DNA of 64,000 nt from an uncultured Clostridia bacterium (GTDB taxonomy: Bacteria; Bacillota; Clostridia; Oscillospirales; Acutalibacteraceae): contig CANPXF010000002.1 in assembly GCA_947585745.1 (NCBI GenBank), positions 124,001 to 188,000 on the forward strand, in the 5' to 3' direction. The notes under the pieces are model-generated. The model saw nothing but the letters and a program-made list of their open reading frames with translations. It ran no database searches and was not told the DNA's origin. Below, in pieces: positions 33,864-43,844 of this stretch. How positions within the stretch are numbered: the stretch's first letter is position 1; the number at the start of each line of letters is the position of its first letter. Both the position numbers and the translations under genes were made by a program.

Positions 33864-34736
33864 TTAATCAATAATTTTACAGCCGTGCTTAACAGGCTCG
33901 CAGAGAAAGACGTAATTATACTTCTCCTTTAGCTTTTCCATACATTTTTCAGCTTTTTTAATGTTATTAAAAACACCGAATACAGCGGAACCCGAACCGC
34001 TCATACAAGAGCCGAGCGCCTTATTTTTAAGCATTAATTTTTTAATTTCGTTAATTCCGTCTAAATTTAACGCAATTTCAAAATCGTTAAGCATTGATGT
34101 AGTCACCATCCAAATATCACGAGCGTAAATCGCTTTTACCATTTCCGCGGTAAACTCGGGGTGGCTTAACCCTGCTTTGTCAATTCTTGCGTACGCCTCC
34201 GCAGTGCTGACGCTGAAATCGGGCTTACAAATAACAATGTTGCATTTAGGCATATTAACCATCTTTTTGAGTGTTGTTCCTGTTCCGCTTGCAAGCTTTG
34301 TACCGCCTAAAATGCAAAAGGGAATATCAGCGCCGACTTTTGAGCCTATCTCGCACAGCTCGTCTTCTTTAAGATATGTAGAAAAAAGCTTATTAAGCGC
34401 TGTGATAACCGCCGCGCCGTCCGCGCTTCCGCCTGCAAGGCCTGCTTGCGCGGGTATATTTTTTTCTATTGTGATTTTTATACCTGTGTTTTCTGCTTTA
34501 GTATAGTTGAAAAATGCCTCGGCGCATTTATAGGCAATATTTTTTTTGTTACAGGGAACATCGGGATAGTCACAGAAAATTTCAATTTTCCTTGTATCCA
34601 AAGCTTCAACCGTTACATAATCATAAAGACTAACCGCCTGCATTACCATACTAACATCGTGATAACCGTCGGCTCTTCTGCGGAGTACGTCAAGAGAAAG
34701 ATTAATCTTCGCGGGAGCCTTAACCTTTACTTTCAT
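33864..34736 (-). CDS. ispE: 4-diphosphocytidyl-2-C-methyl-D-erythritol kinase
   Basis: This GHMP kinase of the MEP isoprenoid pathway phosphorylates CDP-methylerythritol. The 290 residues start MKVKVKAPAKINLSLDV and contain the ATP loop PAQAGLAGGSADGAAV and the C-terminal GSGSAVFGVF. The length is normal. The first bases overlap the end of the aminotransferase gene by 17, so they are cotranscribed, though functionally unrelated. Confidence 0.95.
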   Translation of the reverse strand: MKVKVKAPAKINLSLDVLRRRADGYHDVSMVMQAVSLYDYVTVEALDTRKIEIFCDYPDVPCNKKNIAYKCAEAFFNYTKAENTGIKITIEKNIPAQAGLAGGSADGAAVITALNKLFSTYLKEDELCEIGSKVGADIPFCILGGTKLASGTGTTLKKMVNMPKCNIVICKPDFSVSTAEAYARIDKAGLSHPEFTAEMVKAIYARDIWMVTTSMLNDFEIALNLDGINEIKKLMLKNKALGSCMSGSGSAVFGVFNNIKKAEKCMEKLKEKYNYVFLCEPVKHGCKIID

Positions 34737-35907
34737 TTTGAACTTCCTCTACAAATTCCTCAATAAGCTTTAGCGCTTTTTTAATATTTTTAAGCGACTG
34801 CGCGTAGGAAATACGAACAAATCCCTCGCCGCATTCGCCGAAAGCATTTCCGGGTACTACCGCAACGCGTTTTTCTTTTACCAAACGAGTCGCAAATTCA
34901 TCGCTGGAAAGTCCCGTTGACTTTATACACGGGAATGTATAAAAAGCCCCCAAAGGCTCAAAGCATTTAAGCCCTATTTCATTTAAACTTCCGACAATCA
35001 ACCGTCTTCTTATATCATAATCGCTCTTCATTTCGGAAACATCATTGTCACCGTTTCTTAGAGCCTCAATCGCGGCGTACTGCGCAGTAGTCGGAGAGGA
35101 CATTATTCCGTATTGGTGGAGTTTTGTAATTTGTTTAATAATCTCGCTCGGTCCTAAAGCGTAGCCCAATCTCCAGCCTGTCATCGCAAATGCCTTTGAA
35201 AAACCGCTGATTACAACGGTTCTTTCCTTCATACCGTCTATTTCAGCTATGCTTATGTGTTTTTTACCGCCGTAAGTGAGCTCCGCGTAAATCTCGTCGG
35301 AAACAACCATAAGGTCGTTTTTAATGATAACATCGCATATTGCTTCTAAATCCTCACGCTCCATAATTGCTCCTGTAGGATTGTTAGGATACGGCAGGAT
35401 TAAAAGCTTAGTTTTATTCGTAACAGCCCTTTCAAGCTCGTCTCTTGTTAATTTAAAATTATTTTCAACCTTTGTTTCAATAGTTACAGGAGCGCCTCCT
35501 GCCATATATGTAAGAGGTTCGTAACAGACAAACGCAGGTTGCGGAATTAAAACCTCGTCGCCCTTTTCAATAAGCGTTCTTAAAACAAGGTCTATAGCCT
35601 CGCTCCCTCCGACTGTTACCAAAACATCGGTATCGGCATTATAAGAAACATTGAAACGTCTTTTATAGTAGTTTACTATTTCTCGCCTGAGTTCAATAAA
35701 TCCGCGGTTTGGAGAGTACCACGTTTTTCCCTTTTCAAGTGAATTTATTCCCGCCTGTCTTATATGCCACGGAGTTTGGAAATCGGGCTCGCCGATTGAA
35801 AGAGAGATGACGTTGTCCATTTCAACGGCTATATCAAAAAATTTTCTTATTCCCGACGGCTTTACCTGCTTAATTTTATCATTAACAATTTTTTGATAAT
35901 CAATCAC
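34720..35907 (-). CDS. Pyridoxal-phosphate aminotransferase, class I (AspC/PatA-like)
   Basis: The 395-residue protein has the aminotransferase fold markers SIGEPDFQTP, PNNPTGAIM, SDEIYAELTY, and the PLP lysine in GFSKAFAMTGWRLGYALG. It probably uses aspartate or aromatic amino acids, but specificity cannot be read from the sequence. It overlaps the upstream Lrp-family regulator by four bases. An Lrp-controlled aminotransferase pair is a frequent arrangement in Clostridia. Confidence 0.88.
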   Translation of the reverse strand: MIDYQKIVNDKIKQVKPSGIRKFFDIAVEMDNVISLSIGEPDFQTPWHIRQAGINSLEKGKTWYSPNRGFIELRREIVNYYKRRFNVSYNADTDVLVTVGGSEAIDLVLRTLIEKGDEVLIPQPAFVCYEPLTYMAGGAPVTIETKVENNFKLTRDELERAVTNKTKLLILPYPNNPTGAIMEREDLEAICDVIIKNDLMVVSDEIYAELTYGGKKHISIAEIDGMKERTVVISGFSKAFAMTGWRLGYALGPSEIIKQITKLHQYGIMSSPTTAQYAAIEALRNGDNDVSEMKSDYDIRRRLIVGSLNEIGLKCFEPLGAFYTFPCIKSTGLSSDEFATRLVKEKRVAVVPGNAFGECGEGFVRISYAQSLKNIKKALKLIEEFVEEVQNESKG

Positions 35908-36383
35908 AGGACCATACTCCTCCCATCGGGCTCTTCCTCGTCAACAAAGCTCATACCGCCGAGTTTATATGTCTTCAGCATAAAGTGCGTGGCTGTTGCG
36001 ATAACTCCGTCAACACACGAAATTTTGCGGGCTACAAATGACGCCACGTCCTGCATCGTTTCTCCCTTAACCATTACGGAAAAATCAAACTGTCCCGCCA
36101 TTAAGTACATCGAGGTAACCTCCTCAAACGCCATAATACGCCTTGCTACCTCGTCAAAACCTGTTTCCTTCTTCGGAGTTACTTTAAGTTCAATAATAGC
36201 CGTTACACCCGCGTCGGGAACCTTTTCCCAGTCTACTATCGCCTGATAGCCTTTTATTACCCCGCTCTGCTCATACTCTTTAATCTGCGCGTTAATATAA
36301 TCCTCCGGCTCTCCGAGCATAAGCGCGAGTTCTTTTGGAGTGAAACTGCTGTTTTCGCTCAAAATTTCAAGTAATTTATCCAT
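35904..36383 (-). CDS. Lrp/AsnC-family transcriptional regulator
   Basis: The 159-residue protein has an N-terminal winged HTH (FTPKELALMLGEPEDYINAQ) and a RAM effector domain (VTAIIELKVTPKK, MYLMAGQFDFSVMV). It leads the aminotransferase-ispE unit. A perfect 26-base palindrome 25 bases upstream (36408-36433) is a likely operator. The effector is presumably an amino acid. Confidence 0.88.
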   Translation of the reverse strand: MDKLLEILSENSSFTPKELALMLGEPEDYINAQIKEYEQSGVIKGYQAIVDWEKVPDAGVTAIIELKVTPKKETGFDEVARRIMAFEEVTSMYLMAGQFDFSVMVKGETMQDVASFVARKISCVDGVIATATHFMLKTYKLGGMSFVDEEEPDGRSMVL

Positions 36384-36407
36384 AATTGCCTCCGATTTAA
36401 AATTTTA

Positions 36408-36433
36408 CTAATCTCTGATTACTCAGAGATTAG
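36408..36433. promoter_or_regulatory. Perfect palindrome upstream of the Lrp-family gene
   Basis: CTAATCTCTGA and TCAGAGATTAG flank TTAC. There is no T-run on the minus side. It could be the autoregulatory site of the Lrp-like protein or an end hairpin of the LURP-like gene. Confidence 0.45.
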
Positions 36434-36439
36434 TATTAA

Positions 36440-36913
36440 TTATACTGTCTGTAACGTCGGATTGTCAACCTTGGCTTCAATATCCACACATATTGACGTA
36501 GCTATACAAAAAAGCTCGTTGTTATCTCTCATAATATTAAGCTCATAGCCGTTATTTCCCGTAAAATTTCTTCTGTGACTAGCAACGAGCGAATTGTCAG
36601 CGTCGATAATATCAAATGAGTTCGCAATCGTGTCGCCTCTTATAAGCCAGGAATTTCCGAAGAAATAGCACGACGGCGCGGTTGAGCTTGTGTTTATAAA
36701 AAATTTAATATTGTTATTTCCGCAGGAAATAGAATATGCCTTGAGAGCAGGCAGAGGAAGCCTGTGAATTTTTACAAGAATACGTCCGTTTAAATCGGAA
36801 ATATAGGTTGTGTTCTTTGAGCCGGTAACGTAATAATTCTCTCTTCCCTGTTCATTGAAAACTACGAAAAGACTATCTCCGACCGTTTTGTCACGTTTAA
36901 TATAAAACTTCAT
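36440..36913 (-). CDS. LURP-one-related (tubby-like fold) protein
   Basis: From the ATG at 36913 the 157 residues run MKFYIKRDKTVGDSLFVVFN, then YYVTGSKNTTYISDLNGRIL and a C-terminal CIATSICVDIEAK. The repeating beta-hairpin pattern and ends are those of bacterial LURP-one-related proteins, a relative of phospholipid scramblases and tubby. GGTGAT stands before the ATG. The in-frame extension to 36976 would start inside the terminator of the gene upstream and is unlikely. Role is unknown. Confidence 0.6.
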   Translation of the reverse strand: MKFYIKRDKTVGDSLFVVFNEQGRENYYVTGSKNTTYISDLNGRILVKIHRLPLPALKAYSISCGNNNIKFFINTSSTAPSCYFFGNSWLIRGDTIANSFDIIDADNSLVASHRRNFTGNNGYELNIMRDNNELFCIATSICVDIEAKVDNPTLQTV

Positions 36914-36959
36914 AATTATCACCGATAATATTATTAACAAAATAAGCTCGGATATAAGT

Positions 36960-36990
36960 AAAAAAATATACCGCAAGTTTCCTTACGGTA
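36960..36990 (-). terminator. Intrinsic terminator of the polysaccharide unit
   Basis: On the minus strand TACCGTAAG, GAAA, CTTGCGGTA and then a long T-run follow the O-antigen-ligase-like gene. Confidence 0.75.
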
Positions 36991-37030
36991 TATTATATAT
37001 TAAATTTTATTTTTTGACAATACGCTAATA

Positions 37031-38458
37031 TTAAATCAAATGCTTTGGAATACGGTGTTTTCTGAGCATATAATGCGCTGTCGCCAACGGCTCGTACTTA
37101 TTCAGATACACGCTTGTCATTCCCAGCATATACCAGAACCAAATTACCATAAAACTCACGTCGTAAAGTAATGCCTTTTCAAATAGCGAATAAACTAAAT
37201 ATCCGCAACAGAAGGCAAATAAACAGGGTAAAATATCCTGCGAACCCGCGTTTTGCCGTTTAAACAGGTTGAAAACAATATGCTTGCCGAACTTTAAACC
37301 CCATATCGCAAATATTAAAAATCCTATTATTCCCGTTGAAACAATAATCGTTAAATAACCGTTGTGAATATCGTTGTTATGGTAGCTTAAGCTAAGCGTG
37401 CCGTCAAGATATTTCTGGCTGTATTCAACAATATTGCCGTTACTTATACCAAAAATCGGGGAAAGCTCAAAGAGTTTAAAACTCTCTTTAATAAGCTTTA
37501 AGCGACCGCTGTCTATGTTTTTATTTATATGAGAGAAAGTAATTGCCTCTCCGCCGGTGATTTCATTGATATTCGCCACCGCCTGACTGTCAACACTCTG
37601 GGGAGATACAAGCTGTGAAAAACCTTTCTGACAAATTGCCCTTACCATAAACGCCGTAGAAATTACATAGACCGCGGCGAACAAAACCGCAAGGGATTTC
37701 ATTAAAAACTGTTTTTTCTCCATTCTTGCCGAGCTTGAAAAATAAATAAAAATCAGCGTAAAAATCACATAGCAAATAAAAAGAGCAAACGACGCGTTTG
37801 AGTCGCATAATAAAAGCGAGAATAAATCAACACATAAGCATATCGCTATCCAAATTCTGCTTATTCTCGTACGCTTTGCCTGAATGAGAAAATCTGGTTT
37901 CATCACAAGATGACAGCAGACTATCGAAACTACGGAGATAAAGCCCAAAATATTCGGGTTTATATATACGCCTGTATAACGGTTTTCGTAGATAATAAAT
38001 TTTATCCACATCCACTCAAATTTAACCTTCCACATCATAAGAGCAAAGCCGATTGCTCCTAAAACAGTCGTCGCGTAAATTATAAATTTACAAACCTTAT
38101 AAAGCTCTGCTTTAGTATTAAGCTTTTTTTCGGTATGTATTCCGTAAAATATAAAGAAGCATATACTTATATGCAAAAGCATTATAATGTTATAAATTAA
38201 ACCCATTGACAAATTTAAAAGCATTGTCAGCAAATTAATCGCTAAAAACGCTAAAATCCAAAACCCAAATCTTAATCTGTCAAAACAGCGTTCACGCTGA
38301 ATTTTTAAATAAACTAAATAAACGCCCCAAAAAAATAAAAAGACAAGACAAACATATGCAGGAATCTGAACAAAAGCTATATTGCAAAAAAACAGAACTA
38401 TAATATAGCTTACGCGGAATTTAGAAGGACTTTTAAGTTTTTCTGCAATTCCCGACAT
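37031..38458 (-). CDS. O-antigen ligase/polymerase-family membrane protein
   Basis: The 475-residue protein has about eleven hydrophobic helices with a large polar loop around residues 275-350 (SVDSQAVANINEITGGEAIT, then SYHNNDIHNGYLTIIVSTGI). This layout matches the Wzy/WaaL family that joins or polymerises lipid-linked glycans outside the membrane. It follows a phosphoglycosyl transferase by 30 bases. The pair could form a small exopolysaccharide or cell-wall glycan unit. The exact reaction is not predictable. Confidence 0.72.
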   Translation of the reverse strand: MSGIAEKLKSPSKFRVSYIIVLFFCNIAFVQIPAYVCLVFLFFWGVYLVYLKIQRERCFDRLRFGFWILAFLAINLLTMLLNLSMGLIYNIIMLLHISICFFIFYGIHTEKKLNTKAELYKVCKFIIYATTVLGAIGFALMMWKVKFEWMWIKFIIYENRYTGVYINPNILGFISVVSIVCCHLVMKPDFLIQAKRTRISRIWIAICLCVDLFSLLLCDSNASFALFICYVIFTLIFIYFSSSARMEKKQFLMKSLAVLFAAVYVISTAFMVRAICQKGFSQLVSPQSVDSQAVANINEITGGEAITFSHINKNIDSGRLKLIKESFKLFELSPIFGISNGNIVEYSQKYLDGTLSLSYHNNDIHNGYLTIIVSTGIIGFLIFAIWGLKFGKHIVFNLFKRQNAGSQDILPCLFAFCCGYLVYSLFEKALLYDVSFMVIWFWYMLGMTSVYLNKYEPLATAHYMLRKHRIPKHLI

Positions 38459-38488
38459 TGTCCCACCTCCTTGATTAGAAGTATAAAT

Positions 38489-39187
38489 TTAGTGAAATGC
38501 AACTTCCTTAACGGTTTTGAGCATTAAATACAAATCGTTTCTGAATCCGAAATTTTTTATATAAAGAAGATTGTAGTGCATTTTTTTCGGAAGAATTATC
38601 CCAACATAATCTTCATCTATGTTCGTACTGGTTTCAAGCATTCTGTCCTCGTTTTTGAATTTGATACTCGCAAGGCTCGTAATTCCCGCAGGCATTAAAA
38701 GCGTCGCGTACATTTTAGGAGTATAGCGCTTTACATAATCGGGAACCTCGGGACGGGTTCCGACAAAGCTCATATCCCCTTTTAATACATTAAAAAGCTG
38801 GGGAAGCTCGTCAAGCCGGTATTTTCTGAGTATACGCCCTATACGGGTTATTCTCTTATCGTTCATCGAAGTAACGTGGGAACCCATTTTGTCGGCATTA
38901 ACAACCATTGTTCTGAATTTATAAATTTTAAATTCTTTATTATATGTCGTAATTCGGATTTGCTTATATAAAACAGGACCTCTGGAGGAAAACTTTACAC
39001 ATAACGCGAGAATAATTATGAGCCATGAAAGAATAATAATAAGTAGAACAGATAAAATTATATCAAAGGTTCTTTTTATTATTATGCTGCTTTTTTTATT
39101 TTTAAGTATGTCGTAATATTTTTTTACGTCATCATTTTGAAATTCCTTAGGAAGTTCATCAAAAGAAAGCAACATATTATCCTCCAT
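38489..39187 (-). CDS. Bacterial sugar transferase (phosphoglycosyl transferase)
   Basis: The 232-residue protein has one membrane helix (about residues 38-62) and the catalytic core of the PglC/WcaJ family: FKIYKFRTMVVNADKMG, YRLDELPQLFNVLKGDMSFV and GTRPEVPDYV. It transfers a sugar phosphate to undecaprenyl phosphate, starting a glycan. TCTCC-type Shine-Dalgarno is weak. It lies behind a promoter-leader-terminator arrangement at 39308-39417 that may limit its expression. Confidence 0.88.
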   Translation of the reverse strand: MEDNMLLSFDELPKEFQNDDVKKYYDILKNKKSSIIIKRTFDIILSVLLIIILSWLIIILALCVKFSSRGPVLYKQIRITTYNKEFKIYKFRTMVVNADKMGSHVTSMNDKRITRIGRILRKYRLDELPQLFNVLKGDMSFVGTRPEVPDYVKRYTPKMYATLLMPAGITSLASIKFKNEDRMLETSTNIDEDYVGIILPKKMHYNLLYIKNFGFRNDLYLMLKTVKEVAFH

Positions 39188-39307
39188 TTCTTAATTTAGT
39201 CAATATTATACAACAATATTCCACGATAATATTCTAACAGATTATAGCTTAAAATATTAAATAATTCAAGTTATTTTTAATAATAAAGTAATTTTATGTA
39301 AGAAATG

Positions 39308-39334
39308 AAAAAACCGACGGCATAAACCGTCGGC
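39308..39334 (-). terminator. Intrinsic terminator in the leader of the polysaccharide unit (putative attenuator)
   Basis: On the minus strand CCGACGG, TTTATG, CCGTCGG is followed by six T. It lies about 50 bases after the promoter at 39390-39417 and 120 bases before the sugar transferase start. No gene ends there, so it would stop transcripts before the coding region unless antiterminated. A T-run also follows on the plus strand. Confidence 0.65.
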
Positions 39335-39389
39335 TTTTTAGGTAATTTTATGGAGTAATCAAAACTTTCTCTTCTCGTGTCTTGATTAT

Positions 39390-39417
39390 ATTTTATCATA
39401 AAATTATAAAATGTCAA
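39390..39417 (-). promoter_or_regulatory. Promoter of the polysaccharide unit
   Basis: On the minus strand a perfect TTGACA, a 16-base spacer and TAAAAT. The transcript would begin near 39383 with a short leader ending in the hairpin at 39308-39334. The remaining bases of 39188-39541 hold no gene. Confidence 0.65.
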
Positions 39418-39541
39418 CAGTTTTTTAAATTTTTTTTTAAAAAAACTATATATTTCACTAAAACTGACAAATTATTATGCTTGACGAACATAAATAAGTA
39501 GTGTAAAATTAATATAAAGTAATTGGAGATGCAATGGTATA

Positions 39542-39829
39542 ATGGATAATTCTTTTTCACCCGACCTCATCACTCTGCTTGATGAAAACGGTATAGAACA
39601 TAATTTTGAAATATTAGATGAAATAGAGGAAAATGATACAAGATACTTTGCGCTTATGCCCGTTTACGAAACGGGAGCCGATATGCTTTCGGACAGCGGA
39701 GAGTATACAATTCTTGAAGCGATTGAGGAAAACGGCGAAGAACAACTCGCTGAAATTGAGGACAACGAGTTAAGGTTAAGACTGTCTAAAATTTTTGAGG
39801 AACGCTTTAACGATATATTCTACGATTAA
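39542..39829 (+). CDS. DUF1292 family protein
   Basis: The 95-residue acidic protein (MDNSFSPDLITLLDENGIEH, FEILDEIEENDTRYFALMPV) matches the small DUF1292 family of Firmicutes, usually found near yrrK and mreB-region or ribosome-associated genes. Its role is not established. GGAG stands before the ATG. It is followed by the 6S RNA region. Confidence 0.8.
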   Translation: MDNSFSPDLITLLDENGIEHNFEILDEIEENDTRYFALMPVYETGADMLSDSGEYTILEAIEENGEEQLAEIEDNELRLRLSKIFEERFNDIFYD

Positions 39830-39868
39830 TTTTTATTTTTGTTAACTCAAGGTTAAAGTTATTGATTT

Positions 39869-40054
39869 CCTGCCTGATTCGTGTATGCAATTAAAATAAC
39901 CCTACAACATTTAAATCGGGAGCTTTTCTCTTTTTGCGGTGTGCAGACCTCTCCGTAAGGAACGTTGGGAGTACTAAAACAAAAAGGCGGCACCCACCTG
40001 TCCTTTGGTAGGCAGGTTATTAAATATTGCTTTCGGTCAGGCGGGATTTTATTT
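39869..40054 (+). ncRNA. ssrS: 6S RNA
   Basis: A closing stem CCTGCCTGA (39869-39877) pairs with TCAGGCGGG (40037-40045), followed by ATTTTATTTTG. Between them lie the large bulged arms, including CGGCACCCACCTG with a hairpin returning as CAGGTTATT, which parallels the CGACACA-x-CACCTTG and CAAGGGTTA part of E. coli 6S RNA. 6S RNA mimics an open promoter and sequesters housekeeping RNA polymerase in stationary phase. The assignment is by structure and recalled sequence. Confidence 0.68.
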
Positions 40055-40073
40055 TGTTTTGGAGTAATGGAGT

Positions 40074-41036
40074 ATGAAAATTTCTGTATTAGGAACGGGA
40101 CGCTGGGGCAGCTGCATAGCCTGGTATCTCGATAAAATCGGCAACGAGGTTGTTTCCTGCGGGCTTGAAAGCGCGCCTGATTTCAAACAGCTTTACGAAA
40201 CACACAAAAATGATTATTTAACTTTCCCGAAGTCTATTGAGGTTACCTCAAATCTGAAATACGCAATTGACAGAGCCGAGGTAATTATAATCTCGATTTC
40301 TGCCCAGTATCTCAGGGATTATATGAAAAGTATAAGCAAATATGATTTAAAAGGAAAAATCTTTGTCCTTTGTATGAAAGGCGTTGAGGAAAAAACAGGC
40401 AAAAGACTTTCCGAGGTAATGGGAGAATTTATTGATGAAAAACAAACGCCTGTTGCTGTATGGGTCGGTCCCGGACACCCTCAGGATTTTGTTCGCGGCA
40501 TTCCTAATTGTATGGTAATCGACAGCAATAATAAAGAAGTAAAGGAAAAGCTTGTAAAAGAATTTTCATCGGATTTAATAAGATTTTACATAGGTACGGA
40601 TTTAATCGGAAACGAAATAGGAGCCGCGGCAAAAAACGTTGTCGGAATTGCCGCTGGTATGCTTGACGGACTTAATATGTCATCTCTTAAAGGAGCTCTT
40701 ATGTCGCGCGGAACAAGAGAAATCAGCAGGCTCATTAAAGCCTGCGGAGGGTCTGAAATGAGCGCGTACGGTCTTTGCCATCTCGGGGACTACGAAGCGA
40801 CGCTGTTTTCACCTTGGAGCCACAACAGAAAATACGGAGAGGACTTCGCGAAAGGTATTAAATTTAACAAGCTTGCGGAGGGAGTTATGACCTCAAAGGC
40901 GTTAAAAAAGCTTGCCGATGAAAAAGGTGTTGACGTTCCCATTATAACGGGAATTTACAACGTGCTTTTTAACGGCAAGGAAATTAAGCACGAACTCGGG
41001 AAACTGTTTTTAAGAGATGTTAAAACAGAATTTTAG
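40074..41036 (+). CDS. gpsA: NAD(P)-dependent glycerol-3-phosphate dehydrogenase
   Basis: It makes sn-glycerol-3-phosphate for phospholipids. The 320 residues have the dinucleotide motif SVLGTGRWGSCIAWYL, the GPGHPQDF segment in place of the usual GPSFA, and GNEIGAAAKNVVGIAAGMLD with the catalytic lysine. The overall order is that of GpsA, although several loops are divergent. It starts after GGAG and is followed without a gap by a flavodoxin gene. Confidence 0.82.
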   Translation: MKISVLGTGRWGSCIAWYLDKIGNEVVSCGLESAPDFKQLYETHKNDYLTFPKSIEVTSNLKYAIDRAEVIIISISAQYLRDYMKSISKYDLKGKIFVLCMKGVEEKTGKRLSEVMGEFIDEKQTPVAVWVGPGHPQDFVRGIPNCMVIDSNNKEVKEKLVKEFSSDLIRFYIGTDLIGNEIGAAAKNVVGIAAGMLDGLNMSSLKGALMSRGTREISRLIKACGGSEMSAYGLCHLGDYEATLFSPWSHNRKYGEDFAKGIKFNKLAEGVMTSKALKKLADEKGVDVPIITGIYNVLFNGKEIKHELGKLFLRDVKTEF

Positions 41037-41048
41037 TTGGAGGAAAAA

Positions 41049-41537
41049 ATGAAAACTGCGGTCGTTTACTACTCAATGAGCGGAAATTCCGAATTTACGG
41101 CTAAAAAAATTTCAGATAAAATCGGTGCGGATTTAATAAAAATCCGGCCCGAAAAAGCATATCCCGACAAGGGAATCCGTAAATTTATATGGGGCGGAAA
41201 AAGCGCAGTTATTGGGGATACTCCCAAGCTTCTCCCCTATGAATTTGACGCGGATAAATATGACGAAATTATCTTCGGTTTTCCCGTATGGGCAAGCAGT
41301 CCCGCGCCTCCGATAAAAAGCTTTATTAAAGAAAATCTATCGAAAATATCTGACAAAAGCTTTTCTGTATTTGCCTGTTGTATGGGCGGAGGCGCAAAAA
41401 AAGCTATTGATAAGCTAAAAAATTACCTTTTTATATCAGATTTTAAGGCTGAGTTGACTCTAATTGACCCAAAGGATAAGCCGTCGAAAGAAAACGATAA
41501 AAAAACAGATGAATTTATTTCAAAAATACTTAATTAA
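41049..41537 (+). CDS. Flavodoxin-family protein
   Basis: The 162 residues start MKTAVVYYSMSGNSEFTAKK, the FMN-phosphate loop of flavodoxins, and include FGFPVWASSPAPPIKSF and FACCMGGGA around the isoalloxazine. GGAGG lies just before the ATG at 41049, so the in-frame TTG at 41037 is not needed. It may serve as electron carrier or NADPH-dependent reductase module. Confidence 0.85.
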   Translation: MKTAVVYYSMSGNSEFTAKKISDKIGADLIKIRPEKAYPDKGIRKFIWGGKSAVIGDTPKLLPYEFDADKYDEIIFGFPVWASSPAPPIKSFIKENLSKISDKSFSVFACCMGGGAKKAIDKLKNYLFISDFKAELTLIDPKDKPSKENDKKTDEFISKILN

Positions 41538-41569
41538 TTAATTTACTATAATCAGTCATTATATAACAA

Positions 41570-41612
41570 AAAGCGATGAGATTTTAAAACCTCATCGCTT
41601 TTAATTTTAATT
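41570..41612. terminator. Bidirectional terminator between flavodoxin and groEL
   Basis: AAAGCGATGAG pairs with CTCATCGCTTT, with A/T runs on both sides. It serves both convergent genes. Confidence 0.8.
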
Positions 41613-41625
41613 TTTTATTTTGAGA

Positions 41626-43269
<1,644 letters not shown>

Positions 43270-43281
43270 TTAATAAAATAG

Positions 43282-43566
43282 TTATTCTACTGTAGCGAGA
43301 ATATCCGACTGACGGACAATTGTGTATTCCTCGCCGTCAAGCTTAACCTCTGTTCCGGCATATTTTGAGGCTATTACCTTGTCGCCTACATTTACATACA
43401 TATCAACTTTTTCACCGTCAACAACACCGCCGGGTCCTACCGCGACTACGGTCGCGAACTGCGGTTTTTCCTGCGCGGAAGATGTAAGGATAAGTCCTCC
43501 GACGGTTTTTTCCTCTGCGTCCTCAACCTTGAGAACAACTCTGTCGAGTAAAGGTTTTACTGTCAT
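43282..43566 (-). CDS. groES: Co-chaperonin GroES
   Basis: The 94-residue lid of the GroEL ring starts at the ATG at 43566 (MTVKPLLDRVVLKVEDAEEK) after GGAGG. The mobile loop is TVGGLILTSSAQEKP. The upstream in-frame region is leader containing the CIRCE operator. Confidence 0.97.
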   Translation of the reverse strand: MTVKPLLDRVVLKVEDAEEKTVGGLILTSSAQEKPQFATVVAVGPGGVVDGEKVDMYVNVGDKVIASKYAGTEVKLDGEEYTIVRQSDILATVE

Positions 43567-43604
43567 ATATAATTCCTCCTTAAAATTAACCGATTTACTT
43601 GAAA

Positions 43605-43631
43605 TTAGCACTCTACTTTCTTGAGTGCTAA
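43605..43631 (-). promoter_or_regulatory. CIRCE operator (HrcA binding site)
   Basis: TTAGCACTC, nine bases, GAGTGCTAA: a perfect CIRCE element 39 bases before the groES start. It indicates repression of groES-groEL by HrcA, relieved by heat. Confidence 0.97.
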
Positions 43632-43635
43632 TTAT

Positions 43636-43663
43636 ATTATAGCCAATATTTGTAAAAAATCAA
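43636..43663 (-). promoter_or_regulatory. Promoter of groES-groEL
   Basis: On the minus strand TTGATT, a 16-base spacer and TATAAT directly precede the CIRCE element. Bases 43664-43844 hold no gene. Confidence 0.7.
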
Positions 43664-43844
43664 GTGGGTTTTTATTTTTTTGACTTACAAAAATGAAAAA
43701 TTGTTCATTTTTTATACGCTTATTTTATAATTATACAAAAGCACCAAAAAATATGGAGTAATTTGTATATTTAAAATTGGCATAAAATCTTGCAATAAAA
43801 CAATATTTATTATAAAATTAAAAGAAGTAATCAATAATAAAATA

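Noticed and set aside
36914-36976. TTG start adding a membrane helix to the LURP-like protein
   Set aside because: The extension begins inside the terminator hairpin of the upstream gene; the ATG at 36913 gives a family-like N-terminus.
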